The translations under genes were made by a program, and so were the position numbers. Shown piece after piece: positions 35,492 to 43,725 of a stretch of DNA of 64,000 nucleotides. Every line of letters begins with the position of its first letter. The first letter of the stretch is position 1. The notes beneath the pieces are model-generated. The model was not told where the DNA came from. It did not search any database and saw nothing but the letters and a program-made list of their open reading frames with translations. The DNA is from a bacterium D16-50 (lineage in GTDB: Bacteria; Bacillota; Clostridia; Lachnospirales; Lachnospiraceae), in contig RAZA01000009.1 of assembly GCA_003612485.1 (NCBI GenBank), positions 62,001-126,000 on the forward strand, given 5' to 3'.

Positions 35492-36142
35492 ATGGAAAGA
35501 AAAGAATATGTGAGGCAGGTGGTCAGGCGTCTGCAGTGTTCTCCTAAGAAAAAGAGGGAGATTGAAAAGCAGCTGGATTCCCATATCGGCATCGGGCTGG
35601 GGGAGGGCAGGCAGCTTGAGGAGATTCTGGCGGAAATGGGAGAGCCGGGGGAGCTGGCGCAGGAATTCAACGATAATTTTGAGGAAGGGGAGGGCAGACG
35701 GGCCGGAGGACATAGAAAGCTGACGGTGGCTGCGGTCATAGTGCTGGCAGTATTGGCGGCAGCGGCGGGAACACTCTATTGGCTGCTTCCCAAGGAGAAG
35801 GATATCAGCGCAAGCGCCGTTTTTGACCCGGCATATGTGGAGAGCCGGGCGGAGGAAGTGATCCGTTTGTTCGGTGAAGAGGAGTACGATACTCTGGACG
35901 GATATCTCTCCGAGGAAGTCCGCAGAGTCTTTGGGGTGGCCGAAATGGGCATGGCAAGGGAATTCGTGTCTCCGGATTGGGGGGAGTTTCGGTCCATGGG
36001 AAACATATACATGACGGAAATCAGTGAGAAGGGAAAAAGCTATGCCGTAGTTCAGGTCAATGTTTCCTTCGAGAAGGTGAGCGTGGTGTTCACACTGACC
36101 TTCAATGAAGCTATGGAAATAGACGGTTTTTATGTGAAGTGA
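35492..36142 (+). CDS. HAAS-like / DUF3887 membrane-anchored protein
   Basis: A 216-residue protein. Residues 1-~65 look like the HAAS/DUF1700 helical domain (RREIEKQLDSHI-type helices, here KREIEKQLDSHIGIGLGEGR), which is often paired with PadR. One membrane helix spans ~75-97. Residues ~110-216 are an extracellular DUF3887-like domain (AEEVIRLFGEEEYDTLDGYL). HAAS domains are thought to pass signals to PadR regulators, so this may be the sensor for the first gene (inference). Confidence 0.75.
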   Translation: MERKEYVRQVVRRLQCSPKKKREIEKQLDSHIGIGLGEGRQLEEILAEMGEPGELAQEFNDNFEEGEGRRAGGHRKLTVAAVIVLAVLAAAAGTLYWLLPKEKDISASAVFDPAYVESRAEEVIRLFGEEEYDTLDGYLSEEVRRVFGVAEMGMAREFVSPDWGEFRSMGNIYMTEISEKGKSYAVVQVNVSFEKVSVVFTLTFNEAMEIDGFYVK

Positions 36143-36422
36143 TGGATTTGGCGGTTTTTAAGCTCTCTTGACTGCAGCTCCAAAAAAGGGGGCTGGGCGA
36201 TAAGCGGCAGCAAAAATCTTTCAGTCAGGTAAAGTTTTCCTTATTTTTGGCCGAAATAGGAAATAGGCGGACTGTCATGTAAGGGGATGTGCTCCGAAAG
36301 GGTGACAGAAAGCGTAGAGGACATTTGTCGGGAGTGCCAAGGGAAGGCGCGGCATCCTGCTGACCTGCAGAGGGAGACGGAGCCTGCGGCGCAGGGTGGG
36401 CAAAAAAGCTATGGAGGGCAGA

Positions 36423-37112
36423 ATGGAAAAGATAGGCAATTATTATCAGAGCAGTTTGTATGACAGAACCGCAAAGACGGGGAAAGAGAGCAGAACAGCC
36501 ACGGCTTCCGGAGCCAAGAGCGAGAAAGCCGGCAAGGAGAGCAAGGCGCCTGCTTTGAGCAAGGCGGCCCAGAAGCTGCTGAAGGAGCTTCAGAAGACCT
36601 ACAAGAATATGGACTTCATTGTCGCTGACTGCGACACCGAAGAGGAGGCGGCAGAATATCTGTCCAGAGGCACCAGCGAGTACAGCGCGCTGCTGAGCAC
36701 GGACGAGCTGGAGAAGATGGCAGCCGACGAGAGCGTCAAGAAAAAGAACATGGAGATTCTGGACGGAGCGGTGGAGAAGCTGGACGACATGAAGAAACAG
36801 CTGGGAGAGAAGGGAGAGGACGTGACCCGGATCGGTATTGCCATCGGCAATGACGGGGAAGTATCCTTCTTTGCGGAGCTGGAGAAGAACAGTGAGAAAC
36901 AGCGGGAGCGCATCGAGAAGAACCGGGAGGAGAAGAAGGCAGAGGAGACAGAGACGGAAAAGTATATGCAGGGCGCAAGGCCGGGAAAGCGCACCACGGT
37001 ATTTGCCTCGTCCGTCAGCGAGCTGGCTGAGAAGATTGCTCAGGTAGACTGGGACAAGGTGAAGGAAGAGCGGTACGAAGCTTCGGGGCAGCGTTTCAAC
37101 TTTATGGTGTAG
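36423..37112 (+). CDS. DUF6033-family protein
   Basis: A 229-residue, highly charged protein. A low-complexity start (about residues 15-45) is followed by MDFIVADCDTEEEAAEYLSRG (split about 62-82) and a long helical, coiled-coil-like stretch rich in Glu and Lys. The end reads WDKVKEERYEASGQRFNFMV. No enzyme motif is present. The pattern fits clostridial DUF6033 proteins of unknown role. The ATG at 36,423 follows GGAGGG; an upstream GTG at 36,396 is less likely. Confidence 0.72.
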   Translation: MEKIGNYYQSSLYDRTAKTGKESRTATASGAKSEKAGKESKAPALSKAAQKLLKELQKTYKNMDFIVADCDTEEEAAEYLSRGTSEYSALLSTDELEKMAADESVKKKNMEILDGAVEKLDDMKKQLGEKGEDVTRIGIAIGNDGEVSFFAELEKNSEKQRERIEKNREEKKAEETETEKYMQGARPGKRTTVFASSVSELAEKIAQVDWDKVKEERYEASGQRFNFMV

Positions 37113-37331
37113 GCAAAGGCTGCAGACGGAGCAAAAAAAGCTGCGGCCTATAGGAAATTGAAGGGCGAAAAAGAGGGGCTGCTGCAGAGGGAGCTTTTGG
37201 CTGGCCGGACGCAGCAGTTTCCTTGTGCTTTCCAAAAAAAGGGAGCCGGTAAGCCTTGGGCCGCAGGATTTGTGATAGGGCCGGGAATGGTCTCGGAACA
37301 AGATCGATAAACCGAAAAGGGAGGTAGGATG

Positions 37332-38012
37332 ATGAAAAATATAAGGAGCATGGGGAAGGGCTTGGGCAGGAGACTGGCAGGCTCTCTGGTGGCTGTGGCG
37401 CTGGCAGCGGTTCTGGCAGCCTGCGGCAAGGACGGGGCTTCCGAAGAAGGTGAGGATGTCTCCTCCGTAGGCGGAAACGAGTATTCCGACAATGCGGAGA
37501 GTCGGCCGGAGCCGGAGGAGGATAGGCACCATGTAGAGATAACCATCAAGGACTACGGAACGATTTCCGTGGAGCTGTATGGGGAAGTAGCTCCCATAAC
37601 CGTGGAAAACTTTCTGAAGCTGGCGGGGGACGGATTTTATGACGGGCTTACCTTTCACCGGATTATAGAAGGCTTCATGATGCAGGGAGGATGTCCGGAG
37701 GGCACAGGTTACGGCGGAGCGGATGAGAACATCGTCGGGGAATTTGATTCCAACGGACACATAAACAATCTGTCCCATACCCGGGGAGCCATATCCATGG
37801 CCAGATCAAACGACAAAGACAGCGCCAGCTCCCAGTTTTTTATCGTACATGAGGACAGCGTCTATTTGGACGGGGAGTATGCCTGCTTCGGCTATGTGAC
37901 GGAGGGAATGGATGTGGTGGATTCCGTCTGCGAGTCGGTAGCCGCTGGCGAAAACGGCACCGTGGCAAAGGATGACCAGCCTGTTATAGAGAGCATCAAG
38001 GTCATAGACTGA
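37332..38012 (+). CDS. Lipoprotein peptidyl-prolyl cis-trans isomerase (cyclophilin)
   Basis: A 226-residue protein. A signal peptide ends in the lipobox LAAC (Cys about residue 35), so it is lipid-anchored outside the membrane. After a short acidic linker, the cyclophilin domain (about 65-225) contains FHRIIEGFMMQGGCPEGTG (catalytic Arg) and SSQFFIVHED. It should help fold secreted proteins. The start at 37,332 is seven bases after GGAGG. It is a single gene. Confidence 0.93.
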   Translation: MKNIRSMGKGLGRRLAGSLVAVALAAVLAACGKDGASEEGEDVSSVGGNEYSDNAESRPEPEEDRHHVEITIKDYGTISVELYGEVAPITVENFLKLAGDGFYDGLTFHRIIEGFMMQGGCPEGTGYGGADENIVGEFDSNGHINNLSHTRGAISMARSNDKDSASSQFFIVHEDSVYLDGEYACFGYVTEGMDVVDSVCESVAAGENGTVAKDDQPVIESIKVID

Positions 38013-38084
38013 GTGGGGATATTTCAGGCTGCAGGCTATCGGATTGCTGTGGGTTTTTAGCTTTTGACTCTATCGTCTTGGGGG

Positions 38085-38106
38085 TTGTGTGCGCCGGAGC
38101 ACACAA
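38085..38106 (+). other. Perfect hairpin without T-run after the cyclophilin gene
   Basis: TTGTGTGC (38,085-38,092) and GCACACAA (38,099-38,106) pair fully around GCCGGA. No T-run follows, so it may be an operator or a Rho-independent stop lacking its tail. Confidence 0.5.
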
Positions 38107-38184
38107 TAGTATGGTATACTGCACAATGAAGTCGCCTATTTCCATGGACATGTTGCACAAAAATCTTTTTCCGCAGATAATTTA

Positions 38185-38214
38185 CTGACATTTTCTGTTT
38201 AAATCTGTTAAAAT
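38185..38214 (+). promoter_or_regulatory. Promoter for the CarD-family gene
   Basis: CTGACA (38,185-38,190), 18 bases, TAAAAT (38,209-38,214). The gene starts about 60 bases later at a GTG. Confidence 0.6.
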
Positions 38215-38274
38215 AAGGATATAACAAGGATGAGAACAAATTTAGTCAGCAAATATGCGGAAAAGGAGGGCTTA

Positions 38275-38790
38275 GTGTTTAAGGTTGGAGATTATGTGAT
38301 CTGTGGCAACAAGGGTGTCTGCACGGTGGAGAAGATCACTAGACTGGATATCGCAGGAGTGGACAAGGAGAGAGAGTATTATATCCTGAAGCCTCTTTAT
38401 ATGGGAGGGAGCACGGTGTACGTTCCGGTAGACTCTTCCAAAGACTCTATGCGCAGCGTGCTGAAACGGGACGAGGCGCAGAGGCTGATAGAAGCGATCC
38501 CCCAAATTCCGCTGTTGGTCATCACCAATGAGAAGCTGACGGAACAGACGTACAAGGACTGCATCAGAAAAAACAGCTGCGAAGAGCTGGTGAAGATGAT
38601 CAAGACGATCTATCTGCGGAAGCAGAAGCGCATTCAGGCGGGCAGAAAGGTCACGGCGGTAGATGCCAAATATTCCCATATGGCGGAGGAAAGCCTCTAT
38701 GGGGAGCTGGCGGTGGCGCTGGACATGAACCGCAAGGAGGTGGAGGGCTGTATCGCAGAACTCATCGACGGAATGAAGGTGAAGGCTTAA
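38275..38790 (+). CDS. CarD-family transcriptional regulator
   Basis: A 171-residue protein. The RNA-polymerase-interacting domain (residues 1-~60: VGDYVICGNKGVCTVEKI, then YYILKPLYMGGSTVYVPVD) is followed by a helical C-terminal domain. CarD binds the polymerase beta subunit and stabilises open promoter complexes. The GTG at 38,275 with AAAGGAGGG just upstream is chosen over the ATG at 38,230, which has a poor site and would add 15 residues before the domain. A hairpin with a T-run follows. Confidence 0.87.
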   Translation: MFKVGDYVICGNKGVCTVEKITRLDIAGVDKEREYYILKPLYMGGSTVYVPVDSSKDSMRSVLKRDEAQRLIEAIPQIPLLVITNEKLTEQTYKDCIRKNSCEELVKMIKTIYLRKQKRIQAGRKVTAVDAKYSHMAEESLYGELAVALDMNRKEVEGCIAELIDGMKVKA

Positions 38791-38814
38791 GCAGCGAATA
38801 AACAAGGCATTACC

Positions 38815-38856
38815 AAAAATCGTAGGTACTCAGATTCTTGGGTAGTTACGGTTTTT
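38815..38856 (+). terminator. Terminator after the CarD-family gene
   Basis: AAAAATCGTA (38,815-38,824) pairs with TACGGTTTTT (38,847-38,856), and the T-run continues. The gap has a partly paired middle. Confidence 0.6.
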
Positions 38857-38895
38857 TACAGTAGCAGAAACGAAGACCAAGGGATTGGAGCAAAT

Positions 38896-40491
38896 ATGAC
38901 AAATATTCTCAAAAACAAGGTTTATCTTTATCTGACGGAGTTTTTTGCAGGCATGTCGGTGATGGCGGTAGAGCTTGGGGCAAGCAGGCTGTTGGCCCCC
39001 TATTTCAGTTCCTCCCAGATCGTCTGGACCATCATCATAGGAACCATCATGATCGCCATGGCGCTGGGAAACATCTACGGAGGCCGCAGCGCCGATAAGA
39101 ATCCGGATCCGGGAAAGCTTTATGTCAGGATCCTCATCGCGGCCTTGTGGATTGCGGCGATTCCGGCGGTGGGGAAGTATATCATAATCGCCATCTCGGC
39201 GCTGCTGATCTTTTCCGTGAACAGCAATTTCCTGATCATAGCAGCATTTGCGGCATGCATGGTGATTTTTGTGTTTCCCTTGTTCCTATTGGGAACGGTG
39301 ACCCCCTCTCTGGCGAAGTACTCCGTGGGCAGTCTGGAGGACAGCGGGAGAATTGTGGGAAATCTGGGAGCATTCAACACGGTGGGAAGTATCATAGGAA
39401 CCTTTGTCCCCACTTTCGTGACGATTCCGGCCGTGGGCACTTCCGTTACATTTCTGATCTTTTCGGGGATTCTCCTTGTGCTGGCGATTCTGTATTTCGT
39501 CAGTGCAGGCTGCTGGAAGAAGAGGGTTCCGGCAGCCGCGGCGTGTTTTCTGCTCTGCAGCGTGTCCGGCTTTTCCGGCAGCTTCGCCTTCTGGGAGAAG
39601 GATCTGGCCTATGAGGGGGAGTCTGTCTACAATTATCTGCAGGTTAAGGAGAGCTCCCGCAGCGTGATCCTCTCCACCAACGTGCTTTTCGGCGTGCAGT
39701 CCATATACATGAAGAATCAGGGGCTCACAGGGATGTACTATGACTATGCCATGGCGGCGCCTCTGATGGTGGAGGGAAAGGCACCACAGGAGTGTCAGGG
39801 ACTGATTCTGGGTATGGGCACGGGTACATACGCGGTACAGTGCAAGAAGTATTACGGGGGAATGGCGCTGGAGGGAGTGGAGATAGACGAGAAAATCACA
39901 AAGCTGGCCAGAGAGTATTTTTATCTGCCGGAGGATGTGCCTGTGCTCACCTATGACGGCAGGGCTTTTCTGAACGCGGTGGACAAGAAGTATGATGTGA
40001 TCATGGTGGATGCCTATCAGGATATCACCATTCCCTTTCAGATGTCCTCTTTTGAGTTCTTCTCTCTGGTGAAGGCCCATCTGAAGGAGAACGGCGTGAT
40101 GATAGTGAATATGAACATGCGCGGCAGCAGAGAGGGAAATATCAACCAGTATCTGGCCGACACGATCTCTCAGGTATTTGGGCATGTGTATACGGTGGAA
40201 GTGGCAGGCTCTACCAACCGGGAGCTTTTTGCGTCGGACAACGGCTCCATGCTGGCTTGTCTGGAAGAGAGCAGGCAGAGGATCGAGGACCAAGACTTAT
40301 ATGCCATGATGGAGAAGGTGGCAGGCAGTCTGGAACCCTATGAACAGAAGGGCTATCTTCTCACTGACGACAAGGCGCCGGTAGAGCTTCTGGGGATGCA
40401 GGTCATCGACGATATCATCAAGGACGAGGTGGCGTACTACAAGGGGATCTATGAGAGGGAGGGAATCAAGGGGCTGCTGGAGGGCTTTTAG
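38896..40491 (+). CDS. Membrane-bound spermidine-synthase-like protein (fused MFS/spermidine synthase)
   Basis: A 531-residue fusion. Residues 1-~225 hold about seven membrane helices, with VMAVELGASRLLAPYFSSS near the start. Residues ~250-500 are a methyltransferase-like spermidine-synthase fold: GLILGMGTGTYAVQCKKYYG (SAM/dcSAM loop, about 305-324), LEGVEIDEKI, YDGRAFL and VIMVDAYQD. The key Asp of aminopropyl transfer may be in the VDAYQD block. Substrate and reaction are not established for these fusions. No speD or speA gene is nearby. Confidence 0.82.
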   Translation: MTNILKNKVYLYLTEFFAGMSVMAVELGASRLLAPYFSSSQIVWTIIIGTIMIAMALGNIYGGRSADKNPDPGKLYVRILIAALWIAAIPAVGKYIIIAISALLIFSVNSNFLIIAAFAACMVIFVFPLFLLGTVTPSLAKYSVGSLEDSGRIVGNLGAFNTVGSIIGTFVPTFVTIPAVGTSVTFLIFSGILLVLAILYFVSAGCWKKRVPAAAACFLLCSVSGFSGSFAFWEKDLAYEGESVYNYLQVKESSRSVILSTNVLFGVQSIYMKNQGLTGMYYDYAMAAPLMVEGKAPQECQGLILGMGTGTYAVQCKKYYGGMALEGVEIDEKITKLAREYFYLPEDVPVLTYDGRAFLNAVDKKYDVIMVDAYQDITIPFQMSSFEFFSLVKAHLKENGVMIVNMNMRGSREGNINQYLADTISQVFGHVYTVEVAGSTNRELFASDNGSMLACLEESRQRIEDQDLYAMMEKVAGSLEPYEQKGYLLTDDKAPVELLGMQVIDDIIKDEVAYYKGIYEREGIKGLLEGF

Positions 40492-40617
40492 CGGCGGTGC
40501 CGCGTCAGGAAAGGCGCGGGAGAAGCGCAAAAGGGATTCCCCATGTATAATTGCCATAAATTTACATATACTACCAATGAAAAAAGCCTTAAGGGCGGAA
40601 TGAGAGGAAAATGCAGA

Positions 40618-41247
40618 ATGAAAGAAGAAACCTATCCCTTTGTGGCCAGACCCCTGCCTTATGAATATGACGCTCTGGTGCCCGTGCTGGACGGGGAGAC
40701 CCTTGCATTTCATCATGACAAGCACTACAAGACCTATGTGGACAACCTGAACAATGCGCTGTCGGATTATCCGGAGCAGCAGCAGATGAGCCTGCAGGAG
40801 CTTCTGACGGAGCTGGACGCCCTGCCTACGGCCATACAGACTGCCGTGCGCAACAACGGAGGCGGGGTCTACAATCATGAGCTTTACTTTGATTCCATGA
40901 AAAGTCCCGTGGGTCAGGAGCCGTCGGGGATGCTGGCGGAGGCCATCGACAGGGATTTCGGCTCTTACAAGCAGTGGAAGGAACAGATGAAGCAGGCGGC
41001 GGTGGGCAAGTTCGGATCCGGCTGGGCGTGGCTGGTCAGCGACAAGAACGGAAAGCTGTCCATTGTTCAGACCTCCAATCAGGATGTGCCGGATCTGGAG
41101 AAGTATATTCCCCTGCTGCTGGTGGACGTGTGGGAGCATGCCTATTATCTGCAGTACCAGAACAGAAGGGCGGATTATGTGGAAGGGTGGTTCGGGCTGA
41201 TCAACTGGCGCAAGGCCGGAAAGCGTTATGAGGACGAGCTGCGGTAG
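40618..41247 (+). CDS. sod: Superoxide dismutase, Fe/Mn type
   Basis: A 209-residue SodA/SodB-type enzyme. Metal ligands are visible: His in LAFHHDKHYKTYVDNLN (about 25), His in VYNHELYFDSM, and Asp and His in VDVWEHAYYLQYQNRR. It disproportionates superoxide in the cytoplasm. Metal choice (Fe or Mn) is not certain from sequence. The ATG at 40,618 follows GAGAGGAAA; an earlier in-frame ATG adds 25 residues outside the family. Presence in a presumed anaerobe fits brief oxygen exposure. Confidence 0.93.
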   Translation: MKEETYPFVARPLPYEYDALVPVLDGETLAFHHDKHYKTYVDNLNNALSDYPEQQQMSLQELLTELDALPTAIQTAVRNNGGGVYNHELYFDSMKSPVGQEPSGMLAEAIDRDFGSYKQWKEQMKQAAVGKFGSGWAWLVSDKNGKLSIVQTSNQDVPDLEKYIPLLLVDVWEHAYYLQYQNRRADYVEGWFGLINWRKAGKRYEDELR

Positions 41248-41323
41248 GAGAAGAACGGTGCGGACTTTCGGCGGGCATAGGAGCAGGCCCAAGGATCGGC
41301 CGGAAAGCCTGAGGGGGAGACGC

Positions 41324-41977
41324 ATGAACAAGAGAAATTATCAGAAGGAACTGGAAAAGATAATAGAAGGGCTGCCGGGATCTTCCGGCCCCGTTCCCAG
41401 AGTATTTCTGCACAGCTGCTGCGCCCCCTGCAGCAGCTATGTGCTGGAGTACCTCTGTAAATATTTCTACATAACGGTATTTTACTTCAATCCCAATATC
41501 ACGGAGGCGGAGGAATACCAAAAGCGGGCGGCGGAGCAGAAGCGGCTGATAGAGGCCTACAATGGGCGGGAAAAGGGGTATTCTATTTCCGTGGTGGAAG
41601 GGGAATACGCGCCGGAGTCGTTTCTTGAGATGTCCAGAGGACTAGAGAGCTGTCCGGAGGGAGGGGAGAGGTGCTTTCTGTGTTACGGGCTGCGGCTGAA
41701 AGAGACGGCCGAATATGCAGCCCGGGGCGGCTATGATTATTTTGCCACCACCCTTACGGTAAGCCCTCTGAAGAATGCCGGGAAGCTCAACGAGATAGGG
41801 GAGGCGCTGGCCCGAAAGTACGGCGTGGCATGGCTGCCCTCCGATTTCAAAAAGAAGGAGGGCTACAAACGCTCCATAGAACTGTCCGCGCAATACGATT
41901 TGTATCGGCAGAACTACTGTGGATGCCTGTTTTCCAGAGCGGAAGCTGCTTGCGGCTCCAGACAAACCGAATCCTAA
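41324..41977 (+). CDS. queH: Epoxyqueuosine reductase QueH
   Basis: A 217-residue enzyme. The metal/Fe-S cysteines are in LHSCCAPCSSYVLEYL (about residues 26-41), GERCFLCYGLRL (about 110) and QNYCGCLFS near the end. QueH reduces epoxyqueuosine to queuosine in tRNA and replaces QueG in many anaerobes. The ATG at 41,324 follows GGGGGAGA; the upstream extension overlaps sod and is not used. No other queuosine gene is in the window. Confidence 0.93.
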   Translation: MNKRNYQKELEKIIEGLPGSSGPVPRVFLHSCCAPCSSYVLEYLCKYFYITVFYFNPNITEAEEYQKRAAEQKRLIEAYNGREKGYSISVVEGEYAPESFLEMSRGLESCPEGGERCFLCYGLRLKETAEYAARGGYDYFATTLTVSPLKNAGKLNEIGEALARKYGVAWLPSDFKKKEGYKRSIELSAQYDLYRQNYCGCLFSRAEAACGSRQTES

Positions 41978-41982
41978 GAAAA

Positions 41983-42168
41983 TCATTCCTCTTCATCATC
42001 GGAATGAAAGGAATCGATGTATGCCATGAGGTCGGCGGCTTCCTCCTCTGTCAGAGGGCCGCAGGGGTTCATGGTGGAGAAGGTGAGATTGAATATATCG
42101 TCCTCCTTCGGCGTGAAGGCATAGACGATTCTTTTTTTGACTGTTTCAAAAATATCTCTCAGACGCAT
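41983..42168 (-). CDS. Small acidic protein, partner of the RHH gene
   Basis: A 61-residue protein starting MRLRDIFETVKKRIVYAFTP and ending in an acidic tail (SFHSDDEEE). I do not recognise a family. AAAGGAGAA lies just before its ATG. It overlaps the end of the preceding ribbon-helix-helix gene by 23 bases, so the two form an operon. The position after an RHH regulator recalls toxin-antitoxin modules, but nothing in its sequence looks like a known toxin. Confidence 0.65.
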   Translation of the reverse strand: MRLRDIFETVKKRIVYAFTPKEDDIFNLTFSTMNPCGPLTEEEAADLMAYIDSFHSDDEEE

Positions 42169-42376
42169 GGTTCTCCTTTTGAGGGCTATGGGTGTCGTTG
42201 TTTCCGGGAAGCTCTCCCACAGACCTTTTTTCTACAGTGTCCAGTCCGGCCATGATAAGCTCCCGAATCATGTCTGACTGTGTCTTGTCATAAAAGTATT
42301 TTTTCTTGGCGTCGGCCAAAAGGAGTGTTATCTCCTGCGTAGCAACAAAGGTCAGACGCTTTGATTCAGCTGCCAT
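42146..42376 (-). CDS. Ribbon-helix-helix (CopG-like) small regulator, minus strand
   Basis: A 76-residue protein. RLTFVATQEITLLLADAKKK gives the beta-strand plus helix of an RHH fold, followed by QSDMIRELIMAGLDTVEK as the second helix. The tail is hydrophilic. Start at 42,376, nine bases after GGAAAGGAG; the ATG at 42,385 is too close. It is transcribed from a consensus promoter whose spacer holds a palindrome, so autorepression is likely. The acidic 61-residue gene follows. Confidence 0.75.
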   Translation of the reverse strand: MAAESKRLTFVATQEITLLLADAKKKYFYDKTQSDMIRELIMAGLDTVEKRSVGELPGNNDTHSPQKENHASERYF

Positions 42377-42423
42377 GTCCGGCATCTCCTTTCCGAAAAG
42401 AGCATAGGTTCAGAACTGTCACC

Positions 42424-42453
42424 ATTATAGTTTACGAAAACTAAAATTGTCAA
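42424..42453 (-). promoter_or_regulatory. Promoter with internal palindrome for the minus-strand RHH operon
   Basis: On the minus strand a perfect TTGACA (42,453-42,448), 18 bases, and a perfect TATAAT (42,429-42,424). A perfect inverted repeat TAGTTT-ACGA-AAACTA (42,428-42,443) fills most of the spacer and touches the -10 box. A repressor bound there would block polymerase. Confidence 0.85.
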
Positions 42454-42483
42454 GAATATTTCCTCGATTCGTTAAAAAAACTC

Positions 42484-42512
42484 TTGACATGGGATATGAA
42501 CCCATGCATAAT
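42484..42512 (+). promoter_or_regulatory. Promoter with internal palindrome for the plus-strand RHH gene
   Basis: TTGACA (42,484-42,489), 17 bases, CATAAT (42,507-42,512). The spacer is flanked by CATGGG (42,488-42,493) and CCCATG (42,501-42,506), and another CCATGGG lies at 42,518-42,524 before the ribosome site. The palindrome differs from that of the divergent promoter. Confidence 0.85.
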
Positions 42513-42535
42513 AAGAACCATGGGAGGTGCGTAGG

Positions 42536-42715
42536 ATGCCAACGAAAAAACCACGCTATACAGTTATCGTGGATGAAGAAATGCTGAAGAAGATCGATGA
42601 CTATCGATTTGACAACCGTTTTCCCAGTCGTTCCGCGGCTACGCTGGAGCTGATCAGCATCGGTATGGATACCCTGAAAAAGCGGGCGGCGCAGCCGGAA
42701 GGCGGAGAAGACTGA
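42536..42715 (+). CDS. Ribbon-helix-helix small regulator, plus strand
   Basis: A 59-residue protein. RYTVIVDEEMLKKIDDYRFD and SRSAATLELISIGMDTLKKR match the strand-helix-helix order of RHH proteins. The ATG at 42,536 follows GGGAGGTG. A divergent RHH gene starts 160 bases away. Each has its own palindromic promoter, suggesting separate autoregulation or cross-talk. Confidence 0.78.
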   Translation: MPTKKPRYTVIVDEEMLKKIDDYRFDNRFPSRSAATLELISIGMDTLKKRAAQPEGGED

Positions 42716-42726
42716 CCTGCAGGGCT

Positions 42727-42763
42727 GCCCGCGCTCCGGGACGGGGCGCAGGAGCCGGGCTTT
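42727..42763 (+). terminator. Terminator after the plus-strand RHH gene
   Basis: GCCCGCGCTCC (42,727-42,737) pairs with GGAGCCGGGC (42,751-42,760) with one bulge, then TTTCATTT. Confidence 0.65.
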
Positions 42764-43033
42764 CATTTCTGTGTATTTTTCTGCAATCGCACATCTGGCT
42801 TATGACAAAAACCACTTCAAATTGAAGCATTCTTGGCTTTTTGTCTTTGAATTTCCCCAAATTTCCAGCAGCAGTAAGAGAAAAACTGTAGAAAAACAGT
42901 ATTTTTTTAGATTTTATAAATAAATTATCCTTTTGACCAATATAGCGGGCAATATTTTCCCTTAACATGGCATAGACTAAAGAAAGGTGTAGTCAATGTC
43001 GTTAAAAATGGCTCCCGGAAGAGAGGGAAAAAG

Positions 43034-43285
43034 ATGGAACAGAAATTACGATGTGATTTGGATATGGGAAGCAACCTCAGAAAGATGAGAAAAGCAAAAG
43101 GGCTCTCACAAGAAAAGCTGTGCGCGGAACTGCAGCGCCGCTCTTGCGACATAGGCAGGAGCACCTATGAGAAGTATGAAAACGGAGTGTTGAACATCCG
43201 AATCAGCGTGCTGGTAGCGCTGCGGAAGATCTATGGATGTGACTATGGAGCTTTCTTTGAAGGCATGGATCAGGAGGAGGTCTAG
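43034..43285 (+). CDS. XRE-family helix-turn-helix protein
   Basis: An 83-residue, single-domain regulator. LRKMRKAKGLSQEKLCAELQ (helices 1-2) and STYEKYENG with ISVLVALRKIYGCDYGAFFEG form the classic Cro/C1 fold. It has no sensor domain. GAGAGGGAA precedes the ATG. The 270 bases before it are A/T-rich and hold no other gene. Confidence 0.85.
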   Translation: MEQKLRCDLDMGSNLRKMRKAKGLSQEKLCAELQRRSCDIGRSTYEKYENGVLNIRISVLVALRKIYGCDYGAFFEGMDQEEV

Positions 43286-43333
43286 TGCCGGCGACATTGA
43301 CGAAACCAAAGAAGACAGATAGTGAGAGAGGGG

Positions 43334-43555
43334 CTAATCACTGCCTCTTTCCTCTTCTGTCTGCTCGAACAAGTCGCCTACCGGCACGTTCAGAATCCTG
43401 CTGAGTTTGTCCAGAGTTTCAAACCGGATGCTGGAAGTCTCGTTCTCCACGATGTTTTTGAAATTTCTGTAGCTCAACATATCCATCCGCTTGTACAGCC
43501 AATATTTGGTGTGGTTTTGCTCGTCCAGAATCTGCAAGATGCGTAACCGAATCAT
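43334..43555 (-). CDS. XRE-family helix-turn-helix protein, short
   Basis: A 73-residue protein. LRILQILDEQNHTKYWLYKRMDM, split about residues 4-26, then SYRNFKNIVENETSSI and LDKLSRILNVPVGDLFEQTEE, is a Cro/C1-type fold, close to the YozG group. It is convergent with the neighbouring XRE gene and divergent from the 55-residue gene. GGAGGCAG precedes the ATG. Confidence 0.82.
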   Translation of the reverse strand: MIRLRILQILDEQNHTKYWLYKRMDMLSYRNFKNIVENETSSIRFETLDKLSRILNVPVGDLFEQTEEERGSD

Positions 43556-43626
43556 AAAACTGCCTCCTTTGGGTATTATAGTAGAAAATAAGACTGAAAA
43601 ATATCATATTTATTTGCAACATATGT

Positions 43627-43655
43627 TTGAATATCTTGCGTATTCATTATATAAT
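43627..43655 (+). promoter_or_regulatory. Promoter for the 55-residue gene
   Basis: TTGAAT (43,627-43,632), 17 bases, TATAAT (43,650-43,655). It sits in an A/T-rich gap between the divergent XRE gene and the small gene. Confidence 0.7.
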
Positions 43656-43725
43656 TATCTTGCACAGAATTGACATAGGACAAACAAAGTGTTCTGGATT
43701 TTAACAATTGAAAGGAGAAAAGTAT

